Shown: positions 17,068 through 25,144 of the stretch, in pieces
How positions within the stretch are numbered: the first letter of the stretch is position 1
How the letters are laid out: every line of letters starts with the position of its first letter
Origin: Brasilonema sp. CT11
GTDB taxonomy: Bacteria; Cyanobacteriota; Cyanobacteriia; Cyanobacteriales; Nostocaceae
NCBI RefSeq assembly: GCF_017982655.1
Contig: NZ_JABXYX010000028.1
Coordinates: 1 to 43,901, forward strand
Length of the DNA stretch: 43,901 nt
Direction of reading: 5' to 3'
Made by a program: the position numbers and the translations under genes
Notes under the pieces: model-generated
Told to the model about the DNA's origin: nothing
What the model saw: only the letters and a program-made list of their open reading frames with translations
The model's database searches: none

Positions 17068-17871
17068 TATCACCTAATACTGTTTTCTTAACAAAAAAGT
17101 GTTGGGTAATTGATAATTGGAAAAAACCCATTATCCATTACCCATTACCTATTACCCATTACCCATTACTAAGAACTACGTTAGCAAACATAGGCAATCC
17201 GGTTAATCTCTATCATTGGAATTTTTTCTTAAATTTTTTCATTACGAGTTAACATCATTATCAATAGTAAACAAAAATAAAGAAAAGCTAAAAATTTACA
17301 TATTGTTACTAATCCTAAAGGTAGAGTGAGTTTTTAATGAGTGCTTTTTAGATATGCCTATTTACAGATTACAGTCATTCGCTTCTAGATTTTAACTATT
17401 GAGTTTAGCCTCTAAGGAAATTGTCGATACTCTCACAGCGTTTGCTTGCGATCACAGACCGTTTGAGAGCTTGAGCGTGACAAAAAGTGCCTAAGAATCC
17501 CTATTATTCGACAATTCTGCAGTTTTTAACCTTTTACTGTCAATTCCACTTCACAAAAAGTTCTACATTTCATAGTAAAAAAGAAAAAATTGATTTGGCA
17601 ACAAAGAATGAAGTCTCAACGTCTTAGTCATTGGGATCATAAGATTTATAAGTAGAGTGAAAAAAGATAAATGATTTATATATCCAGAGTTGGATAACAG
17701 AGACCTTTAAGATGAACATAATTAAATAAAGACAAAGAAAAAAGAACAGTTCATCTATCTTCTGTTAATGTAAGCGATATAAATTATGGTTTGTTTAATT
17801 TTGTAAATATTCTCGATTTACAGGTTTCATTTGCGTTTTTTCAAAAGAATACGAAAGTTAAGGATTTTAAA
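17068..17871. other. 800-bp AT-rich intergenic region with heptamer repeats
   Basis: Holds a CCATTAC/CTATTAC heptamer tract (17128-17172). The remainder is AT-rich and without a credible ORF or strong hairpin. The last 80 bp before 17872 form an in-frame extension of the zinc-ribbon gene that looks non-coding (AT-rich, hydrophobic/Lys-rich). Confidence 0.45.
17128..17172. repeat. Heptamer tandem repeat (CCATTAC-type STRR)
   Basis: Six or so copies of CCATTAC with variants (CCATTAT, CTATTAC). This is the short tandemly repeated repetitive sequence type typical of heterocystous cyanobacteria. Confidence 0.85.
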
Positions 17872-18051
17872 ATGCAGATAGTACAAAATGTTCGCTGCCC
17901 AAACTGTGGTAGCGAAGGTGAAAGACATTATTTATTAGATAGTCAACTAACTCGGACACAATGTGCAACCTGTGACTACTTAATGATCACTTGTACACGT
18001 ACTAACAAAGTGATTGAAGCTTACGCTCCAGGTATTCTTGCTCCGCGTTAG
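17872..18051 (+). CDS. Small zinc-ribbon protein
   Basis: 59 aa. It carries a four-cysteine zinc ribbon: CPNCGSEGE near the start and CATCDYL about 23 residues later. The family is conserved in cyanobacteria and, from memory, is often mislabelled as PriA-like because of the zinc knuckle; there is no helicase here. Start chosen at 17872 because AAGGA lies 7-8 nt upstream. An upstream in-frame ATG (17791) would add 27 AT-rich-coded residues that do not look like protein. The function is unknown. It converges with rlmN about 44 bp downstream. Confidence 0.8.
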   Translation: MQIVQNVRCPNCGSEGERHYLLDSQLTRTQCATCDYLMITCTRTNKVIEAYAPGILAPR

Positions 18052-18094
18052 TTAAATACTGAATACTGAGTCCTGATTTGTGAGAAAAAATGAC

Positions 18095-19183
18095 TCACGA
18101 TTGCGGACTCTTTTTTGTTCTCAATTGTCCACAAGCAGCATCGGCTTCTAAACCACGGGAGTAGCGAACACTAACCGCAATTTGTTGCTGCTTGAGGACT
18201 TTGACAAAAGCTTGAATTCGATTTTCGTTAGGGCGTTTGTAATCTGCTTCTGTGATGGGATTGTATGGAATCAAATTCACATGACTCTGGAATCCTCGCA
18301 GGTGTCGTGCTAATTCCAACGCGTGTTCTGGCAAATCGTTCACACCAGCAAGAAGAACGTATTCAAAACTGACACGGCGTCCAGTGATTTTCACATACTC
18401 CCGACATTCGGTAAGCAAATCTTCTATAGGATAGGAACGGGCGCTGGGAATGAGTTGTTCCCGCAGTGCTTGGTTGGGAGCATGAAGACTCACAGCAAGA
18501 GTGACTTGTAATTGGTGTTGAGCAAGCTGGCGAATGCGATCGCGTATTCCAACAGTAGAGACAGTCAAGTTACGTTGTCCAATACCCACATCTTGATTTA
18601 AAGATTTGACAGATCCGATAACATGATCCGTATTTAACAATGGTTCACCCATGCCCATAAATACCACATGGCTGACTCGTTGTTGAAAATCTTCTTGAAC
18701 CGTCAACACCTGATCAACAATTTCATGACGTCCCAAATTGCGCTTATATCCTTGTTTACCAGTAGCGCAAAAATCGCACGCCATCGGACAACCCACTTGA
18801 GTTGAAACGCAAACTGTTAAGCGCTTTTCTGCCGGAATACCCACACATTCAATAATTTGATTATCACTGAGTTGCAAAAGATATTTGACAGTACCATCAG
18901 GAGCAACAGAGCGGTACTGTATATTTGAGCGCCCGATGGGAATTTGTGCAACTTCAGCACGCCATTGTTTAGAAAAGACAGAGATATCCGAGAGCGATCG
19001 CACTCCCTTTTGATAAATCCACTCGTGCAGTTGCTTTCCTCTGTAAGCTGGTTGTCCCTGTTGCTGTACCCAACCCGTTAACTCCTCTAAACCTGCACCG
19101 ACAAGCGGTGGAATAGAGATGTTTGGTTGTTGAACAACACTAGTTTTCGGGGAGAGGAGTACAGGGACAGAATTAGCAGACAT
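18095..19183 (-). CDS. rlmN: RlmN, 23S rRNA m2A2503 / tRNA m2A37 methyltransferase
   Basis: 362-aa radical-SAM enzyme that methylates C2 of A2503 in 23S rRNA and A37 in some tRNAs. The radical-SAM cluster motif CxxxCxxC is seen as CPMACDFC (about residue 130). GMGEPLLN, the SAM-binding GGE-like motif, follows. The second essential cysteine, which carries the transferred methyl, is in AACGQLR near the C-terminus. [10 protein letters not shown] and [11 protein letters not shown] are further family marks. I prefer the ATG at 19183 (MSANSV). A TTG at 19246 would add 21 residues encoded by a repeat-like word and is less likely. It is last in a run of four minus-strand genes with small gaps. Confidence 0.95.
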   Translation of the reverse strand: MSANSVPVLLSPKTSVVQQPNISIPPLVGAGLEELTGWVQQQGQPAYRGKQLHEWIYQKGVRSLSDISVFSKQWRAEVAQIPIGRSNIQYRSVAPDGTVKYLLQLSDNQIIECVGIPAEKRLTVCVSTQVGCPMACDFCATGKQGYKRNLGRHEIVDQVLTVQEDFQQRVSHVVFMGMGEPLLNTDHVIGSVKSLNQDVGIGQRNLTVSTVGIRDRIRQLAQHQLQVTLAVSLHAPNQALREQLIPSARSYPIEDLLTECREYVKITGRRVSFEYVLLAGVNDLPEHALELARHLRGFQSHVNLIPYNPITEADYKRPNENRIQAFVKVLKQQQIAVSVRYSRGLEADAACGQLRTKKSPQS

Positions 19184-19281
19184 GGTAGTTAGGAATTGGC
19201 TTTGAATCTCTATGGTAGGCGTTAAACGTAGCTCTGCCGTAGGCAATCGCTACTCTTGTTGTTTGAGTTTATCACTTCTGT

Positions 19282-19617
19282 TCAGTCATCTACATTTAAG
19301 GAGGGTTGCCACAGATATTCTCGCAAGTTCATTTTTCCTTCTGTGTTAAATTTTATCCCTTCTTGCTCCAGGAGCGATCGCTGCAAATTATCTCCTCCGT
19401 ATCGTGAAGGAGATTGAGATATCTCGCCTTTAGCATTAATAACTCGATGCCACGGGACGTCGGATAAGCTTATATCTACACGGTAGAGAGCATAACCTAC
19501 CAGACGCGCTTTACCATACAAGTTTGCTAAATCCGCCACCTGTCCATAGGTTGCTACTTTCCCCTTGGGAATCTGACGCACTATTTGATAGATGACATTG
19601 TAAGTAGACACTGGCAC
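19282..19617 (-). CDS. Alkyltransferase-like protein (ATL), MGMT fold without the Cys
   Basis: 111 aa, the single C-terminal DNA-binding domain of O6-alkylguanine-DNA alkyltransferases. The active-site motif PCHR is replaced by PWHR (in VPWHRVINAKGEIS), so it cannot accept an alkyl group. The helix-turn-helix region (KGKVATYGQVADLA) and the arginine-finger-like surroundings are intact. Known ATLs (E. coli YbaZ/Atl, S. pombe Atl1) bind O6-alkylguanine and hand the lesion to nucleotide excision repair; the Trp form is the E. coli type. uvrC is 2 kb away in this window, though convergently placed and not co-transcribed. It sits between the tautomerase gene and rlmN on the same strand. Confidence 0.9.
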   Translation of the reverse strand: MPVSTYNVIYQIVRQIPKGKVATYGQVADLANLYGKARLVGYALYRVDISLSDVPWHRVINAKGEISQSPSRYGGDNLQRSLLEQEGIKFNTEGKMNLREYLWQPSLNVDD

Positions 19618-19653
19618 TGATTCAATAGAACTCTAAGGCATTTGTACAAAAAA

Positions 19654-20007
19654 CTAACCAAAAGTTGTGCCATTCCAGCCCCACATCGCACCCTTGGCGT
19701 CAGCGAACTCTATATATATACGATTTTGAGGCACTTTTAGCGCTTTGTTAATCTCTTGGCAAAAGTCCTGACTCATCGCTTGGGTTTGCTCTGGCTTGAA
19801 GGTACCGACACTTTTAACTTCGATGTAGCATACTGGATCAGTCGTGCCAGCAAATGTCATGGGAACTGCTGGTTCAAAAGCTGTCATAATGTAAGATTCT
19901 GGTTTTCCGGTATGCTTGGCTAGCTTCGCTGAGAGACTTTTGAGCAATGCTTCGACTTCTTCTCCAACAGGAGCAGATACAGAAGTTTGGACTTTAATTA
20001 AAGGCAT
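19654..20007 (-). CDS. MIF/phenylpyruvate tautomerase family protein
   Basis: 117 aa, the typical length of the macrophage migration inhibitory factor family (trimeric tautomerases). Pro2, the catalytic N-terminal base after Met removal, is present (MPLIKVQTS). The middle pattern ESYIMTAFEPAVPMTFAGTTDPVCYIEVKSVG and the end NRIYIEFADAKGAMWGWNGTTFG are clear family marks. The natural substrate in cyanobacteria is unknown. Neighbours are the ATL gene 36 bp downstream and cobM upstream. Confidence 0.92.
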   Translation of the reverse strand: MPLIKVQTSVSAPVGEEVEALLKSLSAKLAKHTGKPESYIMTAFEPAVPMTFAGTTDPVCYIEVKSVGTFKPEQTQAMSQDFCQEINKALKVPQNRIYIEFADAKGAMWGWNGTTFG

Positions 20008-20174
20008 AGTAACAATTCAAAGTTCAAAATTCAAAATTATCAATCTTGATAGTATCAATTACCCAGTTAATTTTATCAAACTGCACCAGGTGCACCAGGC
20101 GCAAAGGAGGTAGATGAGGAAGATGAAAAAAAATTCTCCCTCTTTCCTTCCCTTTCTCCCTCCCCTTGTCCTCT

Positions 20175-20960
20175 TCAACTGTGAGACGAGCGAAACAAGT
20201 GACTATGTTCAGGATGATATAAACGAGAGCGTGCTGATGCTTGGGAAAGTGCAGGGCTGACTACGTAAAGTGTGGTACGAATAAGCTTTTCTCTGTGAGT
20301 ACACTCTGCCATTTGATTGAGGGGAACTACTCTGATTTTTTCATCAGACCATCCTAAGCGATAGCAAATAGCTACTTGTGTTTCAGGTGAGTAGTGTTGC
20401 AGTAGTTTGGCTTGGGCTGCTTCAACGTGACGTGCACTCAGATATAAACATAAACTAGCCTGATGGGCGGCGAGAGTGGTTAATTCTTCTGTTTCGGGGA
20501 CTTCTGTGCGTCCGCTGATGCGTGTGAGGATGATTGTTTGCACTAAACCGGGAACTGTGAGTTCTACTTTGAGTTTCGCGGCTGCTGCTTGAAAGGCACT
20601 AATACCTGGTATCACTTCAAAGGGGATTTCCGCTTCTGCCAAAAGATACATTTGCTCATGGATAGCGCTGTAAAGACTGGGATCGCCAGAATGGAGACGA
20701 ACGACAGATTTGTGCGATCGCACTCGTTCGATCATAATTGGCAAAATCTCTTCCAAAGTCTTGTTCACAGAGGGAATAATTTCTGCATCCTCACGGCAAA
20801 GCTCTAAAATCTGTTGGGGTACTAAAGAATCAGCAAATAAAATCACATCGGCAAGTTTTAGCAGTTTTTGCGCCTTAACGGTCAATAACTCTGGATCTCC
20901 AGGACCTGCACCGACGATGTACACACCAGATTGTAGAGATATATAATTACTTTTTGTCAT
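20175..20960 (-). CDS. cobM: CobM/CbiF, precorrin-4 C11-methyltransferase
   Basis: 261 aa SAM-dependent methyltransferase of the tetrapyrrole methylase family, acting at C11 of (cobalt-)precorrin-4 in cobalamin ring synthesis. N-terminal GAGPGDPELLTVKA, then LVPQQILELC, LHSGDPSLYSAIHEQM and VIPGISAFQAAAAKLKVELTVPGLVQTIILTR are distinctive for CobM/CbiF. The C-terminal RTTLYVVSPAL is typical. No other cob gene is adjacent, and no cobalamin riboswitch is recognisable upstream. Start ATG at 20960. Confidence 0.94.
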   Translation of the reverse strand: MTKSNYISLQSGVYIVGAGPGDPELLTVKAQKLLKLADVILFADSLVPQQILELCREDAEIIPSVNKTLEEILPIMIERVRSHKSVVRLHSGDPSLYSAIHEQMYLLAEAEIPFEVIPGISAFQAAAAKLKVELTVPGLVQTIILTRISGRTEVPETEELTTLAAHQASLCLYLSARHVEAAQAKLLQHYSPETQVAICYRLGWSDEKIRVVPLNQMAECTHREKLIRTTLYVVSPALSQASARSRLYHPEHSHLFRSSHS

Positions 20961-21034
20961 TCACTAAGTTCGTAGATTCGTCCATATAGCAACATACAGC
21001 AACTCATCCAAAAATTTTTTGGCATTTCCTCAGT

Positions 21035-21123
21035 ATCTTTCCGGATAGAACCCCTCCTTCTAGTAGAGTGTATTGGTAGATGCACCCTGGTTAAGCCCTA
21101 GAGAATTCTCTGGGGCATTTTTT
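21035..21123 (+). ncRNA. Candidate small RNA with Rho-independent terminator
   Basis: A strong terminator (GCCC-T-AGAG-AATT-CTCT-G-GGGC followed by ATTTTTT, 21095-21123) lies on the plus strand where both neighbouring genes are on the minus strand, so it must end a separate transcript. The preceding 60 nt contain an unstructured C/T-rich word (AACCCCTCCTTCTAG) and GGTAGATGCACCCTGGTTAAG. The layout is reminiscent of cyanobacterial sRNAs such as the Yfr2 group, but that is from memory and untested. A TTGGCA that could serve as -35 lies at about 21019. The 5' end is unknown. Confidence 0.35.
21095..21123 (+). terminator. Rho-independent terminator of the candidate sRNA
   Basis: The stem GCCCTAGAG/CTCTGGGGC has one G-T wobble, loop AATT, and is followed by six T residues. 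Confidence 0.7.
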
Positions 21124-21125
21124 AT

Positions 21126-21160
21126 TCAGTGAACAGTGAACAGTGAACAGTGAACAGTGA
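21126..21160. repeat. Heptamer tandem repeat (CAGTGAA-type STRR)
   Basis: Four to five tandem copies of CAGTGAA, seen directly. Confidence 0.9.
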
Positions 21161-21318
21161 CCAAGGTTATGGGGAACAAGCTGCTGATAACTGATAACTG
21201 TTAAAGCTTTTCGGGTATGTCTTATTGGATCTGAAGCTGTAAGAGCGTCTTGCCTTGAGCGTACAGACAAAACCCGCACTTACTTTTAGTTAATCCCTTA
21301 CAAGGGTTATGAGTTCAG

Positions 21319-21969
21319 CTAAACAACCGCTGCTTCTAGTAGCTTAATATTGAAATAAGCAAACTCAGTTGTTGTGCTAGCGCCATCTTTATCCTCTTGC
21401 ACAACTTGCTTAGTCATCACATAGTAATCGTCTATCTTCTCATAAGAATCTTCAAATTTGAGAATGCTGGTGATTTCATTTGTTTTCAAGTTACGAAAAA
21501 CCGCATCATAGCGAGTTCCAAGGTAACCAGAACCTGTATCTAAATTTTCGTGAGTATTAATAATAAAAGCCATACGACCGAGGATGCGACTAACCTGACA
21601 AATCTCATTGCCCCGGACTTTATAATTTGAACCCATAGAGTCGCCATTTACCAAAATTTCTATTGCACCATCGGAGTCTTGTTCACCGAGGCAAAACTCG
21701 TGGTTTCCATGAGAATGCTCAAAACTTGTACGTTTACGGTGGGTAACTATATCTCGCAATTGGGTAGAAATCCCTTCTTGTACTTGCTCATCTGCAACAC
21801 CCGTAACTTCTACGCTTAAATCGCGCTTGATGCGAATCTTACCTGTGTAAACTTCATCTGGTTGAACGAGTTGCACATCTGCACTGTAGCCAGGAAAGTT
21901 TTCATCCCAAGTGTAACGACTTTCGTAAGCGGTTTGGAATATCTGACGGGCTGTTGTTGGATGTGTCAT
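21319..21969 (-). CDS. DUF3386 family protein
   Basis: 216 aa, soluble. The N-terminal ARQIFQTAYESRYTWDENFPGYSADV, the beta-rich core (YTGKIRIKRDLSVEV) and the terminal FAYFNIKLLEA agree with my memory of the DUF3386 family, found in cyanobacteria and plants. The biochemical role is not known to me. Start ATG at 21969. It is separated from the downstream cobM by the sRNA/STRR region, so it is probably monocistronic. Confidence 0.75.
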   Translation of the reverse strand: MTHPTTARQIFQTAYESRYTWDENFPGYSADVQLVQPDEVYTGKIRIKRDLSVEVTGVADEQVQEGISTQLRDIVTHRKRTSFEHSHGNHEFCLGEQDSDGAIEILVNGDSMGSNYKVRGNEICQVSRILGRMAFIINTHENLDTGSGYLGTRYDAVFRNLKTNEITSILKFEDSYEKIDDYYVMTKQVVQEDKDGASTTTEFAYFNIKLLEAAVV

Positions 21970-22318
21970 AAAACCATTTTGACTTCACCTACTCCTCCAG
22001 TTTAGTTCACTGAGCACGGTAAAACCGTGAAATCCGGTATCAGTCATCAGTTCTCAGTTATCAGTGAGCCAGCGCTGTAGGAGGGTCTCCCGCTCTCACG
22101 GCGACTGCGGAGCGCGTTTGCGCAGCGCCCCGTTAGGGGCTAGCGTGACCGTTCGGCACGGGGCCGTGCCCGCAGGGCTCAGGTCATCCCCGATAGCCAG
22201 TAAGGCGTGGCGTTAGCCATAGGGCGAACCCGAAGGGTTATCAGCAGCCTGTTTCCTGTTTCCTGTTAAGCGTTCCCTGTTAAGCGTTCCCTATTCCCTA
22301 TTCCCTGTTCACTGTTTC
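21970..22318. repeat. GC-rich repeat block and STRR tract
   Basis: No gene. It carries GACCGTTCGGCACGGGGCCG, GGGCTCAGGTC and GGCGTTAGCCATAGGG, the same words in a related order as at 150-240. A CCTGTTTCCTGTTAAGCGTTCC/CTATTCC tandem tract follows up to the stop codon of the kinase gene (22250-22318). Confidence 0.65.
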
Positions 22319-24076
22319 CTACAACTCTTGAGAGTCACTATCTGGGGACAAAACCATAACTGGTTGTTGATAAAGCGGAACAGTGAATGTTACTGTTGAT
22401 CCTAGCCCTTCGCCCAAACTATAAAAATTAACCTGACCTCCCATCGCCTCTACTAGCTTTTGGGATATTGCTAGTCCCAAACCTGTACCACCGTACTGGC
22501 GAGTGCGCGAGCTATCTACCTGACTAAATAATTGAAACAGTTTCTCCTGTTTGTCGAGAGAGACACCAATGCCAGTGTCTGCCACACGCACTCTCACCAT
22601 ACCAGGAAATTGTTGGTCTTGAAATGTCACTTTTTTGCGAACGACATCGGTGGTAACAGTTATACCGCCTTCATGAGTGAATTTGATCGCATTGCCAAGC
22701 AGATTTAGCATCACTTGCTTGAGACGTTGGTAATCACCGTAGACGATAACTTCATCAGAGGTAGGAGGCATATTAATTTGAACACTGAGATTTCTCCCCT
22801 CTGCTTGAGGTCGCATAAAACCTTCTACATCACTGAATAACTCATCTAATTTGACTGATTGCAATTCCAGTTCCATTCTGTCTGCTTCAATTCTGGCAAT
22901 GTCTAAGATGTCATTGATAATATCAAGCAGATACAGTGATGATTTATGAGCTTCTTCTAGAAACTGTCTTTGTTCTTCTGGATCATCTGCCATGCCCTCC
23001 AAAATCAACTTCAAAAATCCGATAATACCGTTAAGTGGTGTTCTCAGCTCATGGGTGACATTGGCGAGAAATTCTCTGATGCGGCGAGTGGCTTGTTCGG
23101 CTAGTTGACGCGCGTCTTCCAGTTCTTTGTATAAAGTTGCGTGGGCGATCGCTGTTCCTAGTTGATCTGCCACATCTTTTGCTATTTCAAGTTCTTCTGG
23201 GCTGACTGCATAGCATTTTGTGCCTAAAGTAACAGCAATCAATCCATTAGGTTCGTCTTGATGGGAAGTGGCAACCACTAACATTTTCTGCTGGTCGAAC
23301 TCAAGATGTTGTGGGTTTTCTGCCAAAATAGGTTGTAGAGTTGCCAATGCGTCAGCAAAGCTCGGCTCAGAAGCTATATCTATTTCCAAGCCAAGCATAG
23401 AACTTAAAGATGGCTGGCGATACTCTGCTATCACCTGTACTTTCGTGCTAGGGGACTGGTAGGGACAAATGATGCAGCGTTCCAATTGCAGCGCTTTCCC
23501 CAAACTATCCACCGTTTGTTGCCAAATAATATCCAGATCCAATGTCCGCCGAATATTTCTGGTAATTTGGTTTATAAGCTTATGGTGACGGCGTGAACGT
23601 GTGGCTGAATCTAGCTGTACAGGTGTTTGATCTCTCAAGTTTTTTTCTTCTTTGCTGAGTGCTGTTTGCAGCAGTCGTCCCATGACTAAAACTGTTGTTG
23701 GAGTGCTTGCCAATGAGGGCGTTATTGGACTCATCACCAACTCCAGCTCAAACAACTGCTGACCGTAGCTAAACCAGCACTGATACCTTTGGGGTATCAA
23801 AGTTGTCAATATTGGCTGCAACTTTTCCACATATGCAGCCTGATCGACTGGGGTGAAGGCACATTCTTTCCCACTTTGAGCTTCAAGAATTTGCACAGGA
23901 TTTAAGCCTAGGCATTCGCTGTGTTGCCACCAGAAACTTAGATAGCGTCCTGTACTATCTTGCGTGTACACCAACTCGGCTCCTAAATTTGCCCATGAGC
24001 CATTAGTGTTACTGGTAATATCTTCTAGATTTTCTGACAATATGTTCGACCTTTGGGAGTTAGCAGTAATACTCAT
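22319..24076 (-). CDS. Sensor histidine kinase with PAS-like and GAF domains
   Basis: About 585 aa, no obvious membrane span, so probably cytoplasmic. N-terminal third (about 35-140) looks PAS-like (ELVYTQDSTGRYLSFWWQHSECLG). A GAF domain follows (about 195-335; DIIWQQTVDSLGKALQLERCIICPY), then a short coiled coil. The HisKA phospho-acceptor His is in NVTHELRTPLNGIIGF, and the HATPase_c has N box NLLGNAIKFT, G1 DTGIGV, F box LFQLFSQVDSSRTRQYGGTGLGLAIS. There is no receiver domain. A GAF cysteine (RCIICP) could in principle bind a chromophore, but bilin lyase motifs are not clear. Start at 24076 (MSITANS) preferred to an in-frame codon 33 nt upstream. No response regulator adjoins; cognate unknown. 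Confidence 0.9.
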   Translation of the reverse strand: MSITANSQRSNILSENLEDITSNTNGSWANLGAELVYTQDSTGRYLSFWWQHSECLGLNPVQILEAQSGKECAFTPVDQAAYVEKLQPILTTLIPQRYQCWFSYGQQLFELELVMSPITPSLASTPTTVLVMGRLLQTALSKEEKNLRDQTPVQLDSATRSRRHHKLINQITRNIRRTLDLDIIWQQTVDSLGKALQLERCIICPYQSPSTKVQVIAEYRQPSLSSMLGLEIDIASEPSFADALATLQPILAENPQHLEFDQQKMLVVATSHQDEPNGLIAVTLGTKCYAVSPEELEIAKDVADQLGTAIAHATLYKELEDARQLAEQATRRIREFLANVTHELRTPLNGIIGFLKLILEGMADDPEEQRQFLEEAHKSSLYLLDIINDILDIARIEADRMELELQSVKLDELFSDVEGFMRPQAEGRNLSVQINMPPTSDEVIVYGDYQRLKQVMLNLLGNAIKFTHEGGITVTTDVVRKKVTFQDQQFPGMVRVRVADTGIGVSLDKQEKLFQLFSQVDSSRTRQYGGTGLGLAISQKLVEAMGGQVNFYSLGEGLGSTVTFTVPLYQQPVMVLSPDSDSQEL

Positions 24077-24406
24077 GACCCGAGTTGGATAACATAGAAG
24101 CCAACCCATTAAAGAAGCTTTACGAAACGCTTGCTTAGTTGGGAAGAAATTTTTATGGCTTTAGCACACTTAGGCTGGCAATTTATGATTGTTCTGCTAG
24201 AAAACACATTTGAAATCCTTGCTATATAAGGATTTTTATAAATCGTGTCTCTTTCATACATATTTTACTGCCATACGCCTGCCGACGTCTGTTGCTACTT
24301 TGTGCAATCGCCGCCTAAGCTCCGGCTTAATATCTAGCATCAAAATTTTACATTTTTTCATCCTCCATATGTGTCTTACTTTTTACATTTTGAGCTTTTT
24401 GTGAAT
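24077..24406. other. Intergenic, promoter side of the kinase
   Basis: 330 bp, AT-rich. A single copy of a GCCGCCTAAGCTCCGGCTTAAT word lies near 24310, related to dispersed GGAGGCTT palindromes. No gene seen. Confidence 0.35.
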
Positions 24407-24643
24407 TTAATCGTTCCACTCTCCCCGAGGTGGTAAAGGTTTACGCACAGGTGTACGCGTCAGTTCATCGTCTCTTGGGCTTTCACCCTTCAACCACTGA
24501 CGGATCGCCACCTCAATGACTTTGCTTGGATCATTGGTGAGATGCTGAATTTGTTCTAGTAAGTCGGAGTCGAGGCGAATAGCAATCTCTACCTTATCGG
24601 CAAGTCTTTGTTCCGCATCGGTAGTTTTCTGTTTCATATTCAT
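24407..24643 (-). CDS. Small ribbon-helix-helix-like protein, hypothetical
   Basis: About 78 aa. The core reads KVEIAIRLDSDLLEQIQHLTNDPSKVIEVAIRQWL: one beta strand (VEIAIRLD) followed by two helices, the pattern of ribbon-helix-helix DNA-binding or antitoxin-like proteins. The tail is charged and Pro-rich (TRTPVRKPLPPRGEWND). No toxin partner gene lies next to it. Start uncertain: ATGs at 24643 and 24637, TTG at 24673. Fold assignment by pattern only. Confidence 0.6.
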   Translation of the reverse strand: MNMKQKTTDAEQRLADKVEIAIRLDSDLLEQIQHLTNDPSKVIEVAIRQWLKGESPRDDELTRTPVRKPLPPRGEWND

Positions 24644-25144
24644 AGGATGATAACTCTGAACTTGTTTTTCCAAGGCTTGGTAAAGTCGCTTTCTTCACAT
24701 CAGTAGAGCACCTGTCAAGCACCTCTGCTGGAAGACGTTGGGCTTGAATTTGAGCAGCAGGGCGGCTTTTGCACTTCTTTTTAGGGGGAAGAGGACACCC
24801 CCGCAGCTAGATGTGGGGGGATGGGTTGTAGCCGTTGCTCATGAAGTCTGTATTTTGTACTTCTTGTTGTTTATTGTACGCCCCTAACTGATAAATACGA
24901 TAAGCTATGCATAGACCTTTATATCTTCATTAAAAAGTCTACAAGTTAATATTCATTTGTCAGTACTCATTAGTCAATAGTCCTTAGTCCTTACTCCTTA
25001 CTCCTTAGTCAAAATTTCTTCTTTCGTGCTTGCCTCACTCCCATCTCCTCATCTTCCCATATCACCGTCTTAGCCCAGAAAGCATTAAAATACGTTAAGT
25101 ATATTGCTGTTTTATCCTTTGTTGCTGATAAACCAAAGAACTAT
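24644..25144. other. Intergenic upstream of lepA with STRR tract
   Basis: 500 bp. A GC-rich piece (24740-24840, CCCCCGCAGCTAGATGTGGGGGGATGGG) resembles a hairpin end. A heptamer tract TAGTCCT/TACTCCT lies at about 24964-25010. No ORF was found. Confidence 0.45.
24964..25010. repeat. Heptamer tandem repeat (TTACTCC/TTAGTCC-type STRR)
   Basis: Six or so imperfect tandem heptamers, seen directly. Confidence 0.8.

Larger units (their letters stand above)
20961..21318. other. Intergenic region with candidate sRNA and STRR
   Basis: 358 bp between two minus-strand genes. It contains a plus-strand hairpin terminator (21095-21123) ending a candidate small RNA, and a CAGTGAA heptamer tract (21126-21160). 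A CTGATAACTGATAACTG octamer follows at about 21182. Confidence 0.5.

Noticed and set aside
17128-17172. Heptamer tracts (also at 21126, 24964, 27112, 33852) as CRISPR or origin iterons
   Set aside because: Uninterrupted 7-nt tandem repeats without spacers; they are cyanobacterial STRRs and occur throughout the window.
20961-21100. Cobalamin riboswitch before cobM
   Set aside because: No B12-box-like sequence or matching stem architecture could be found.
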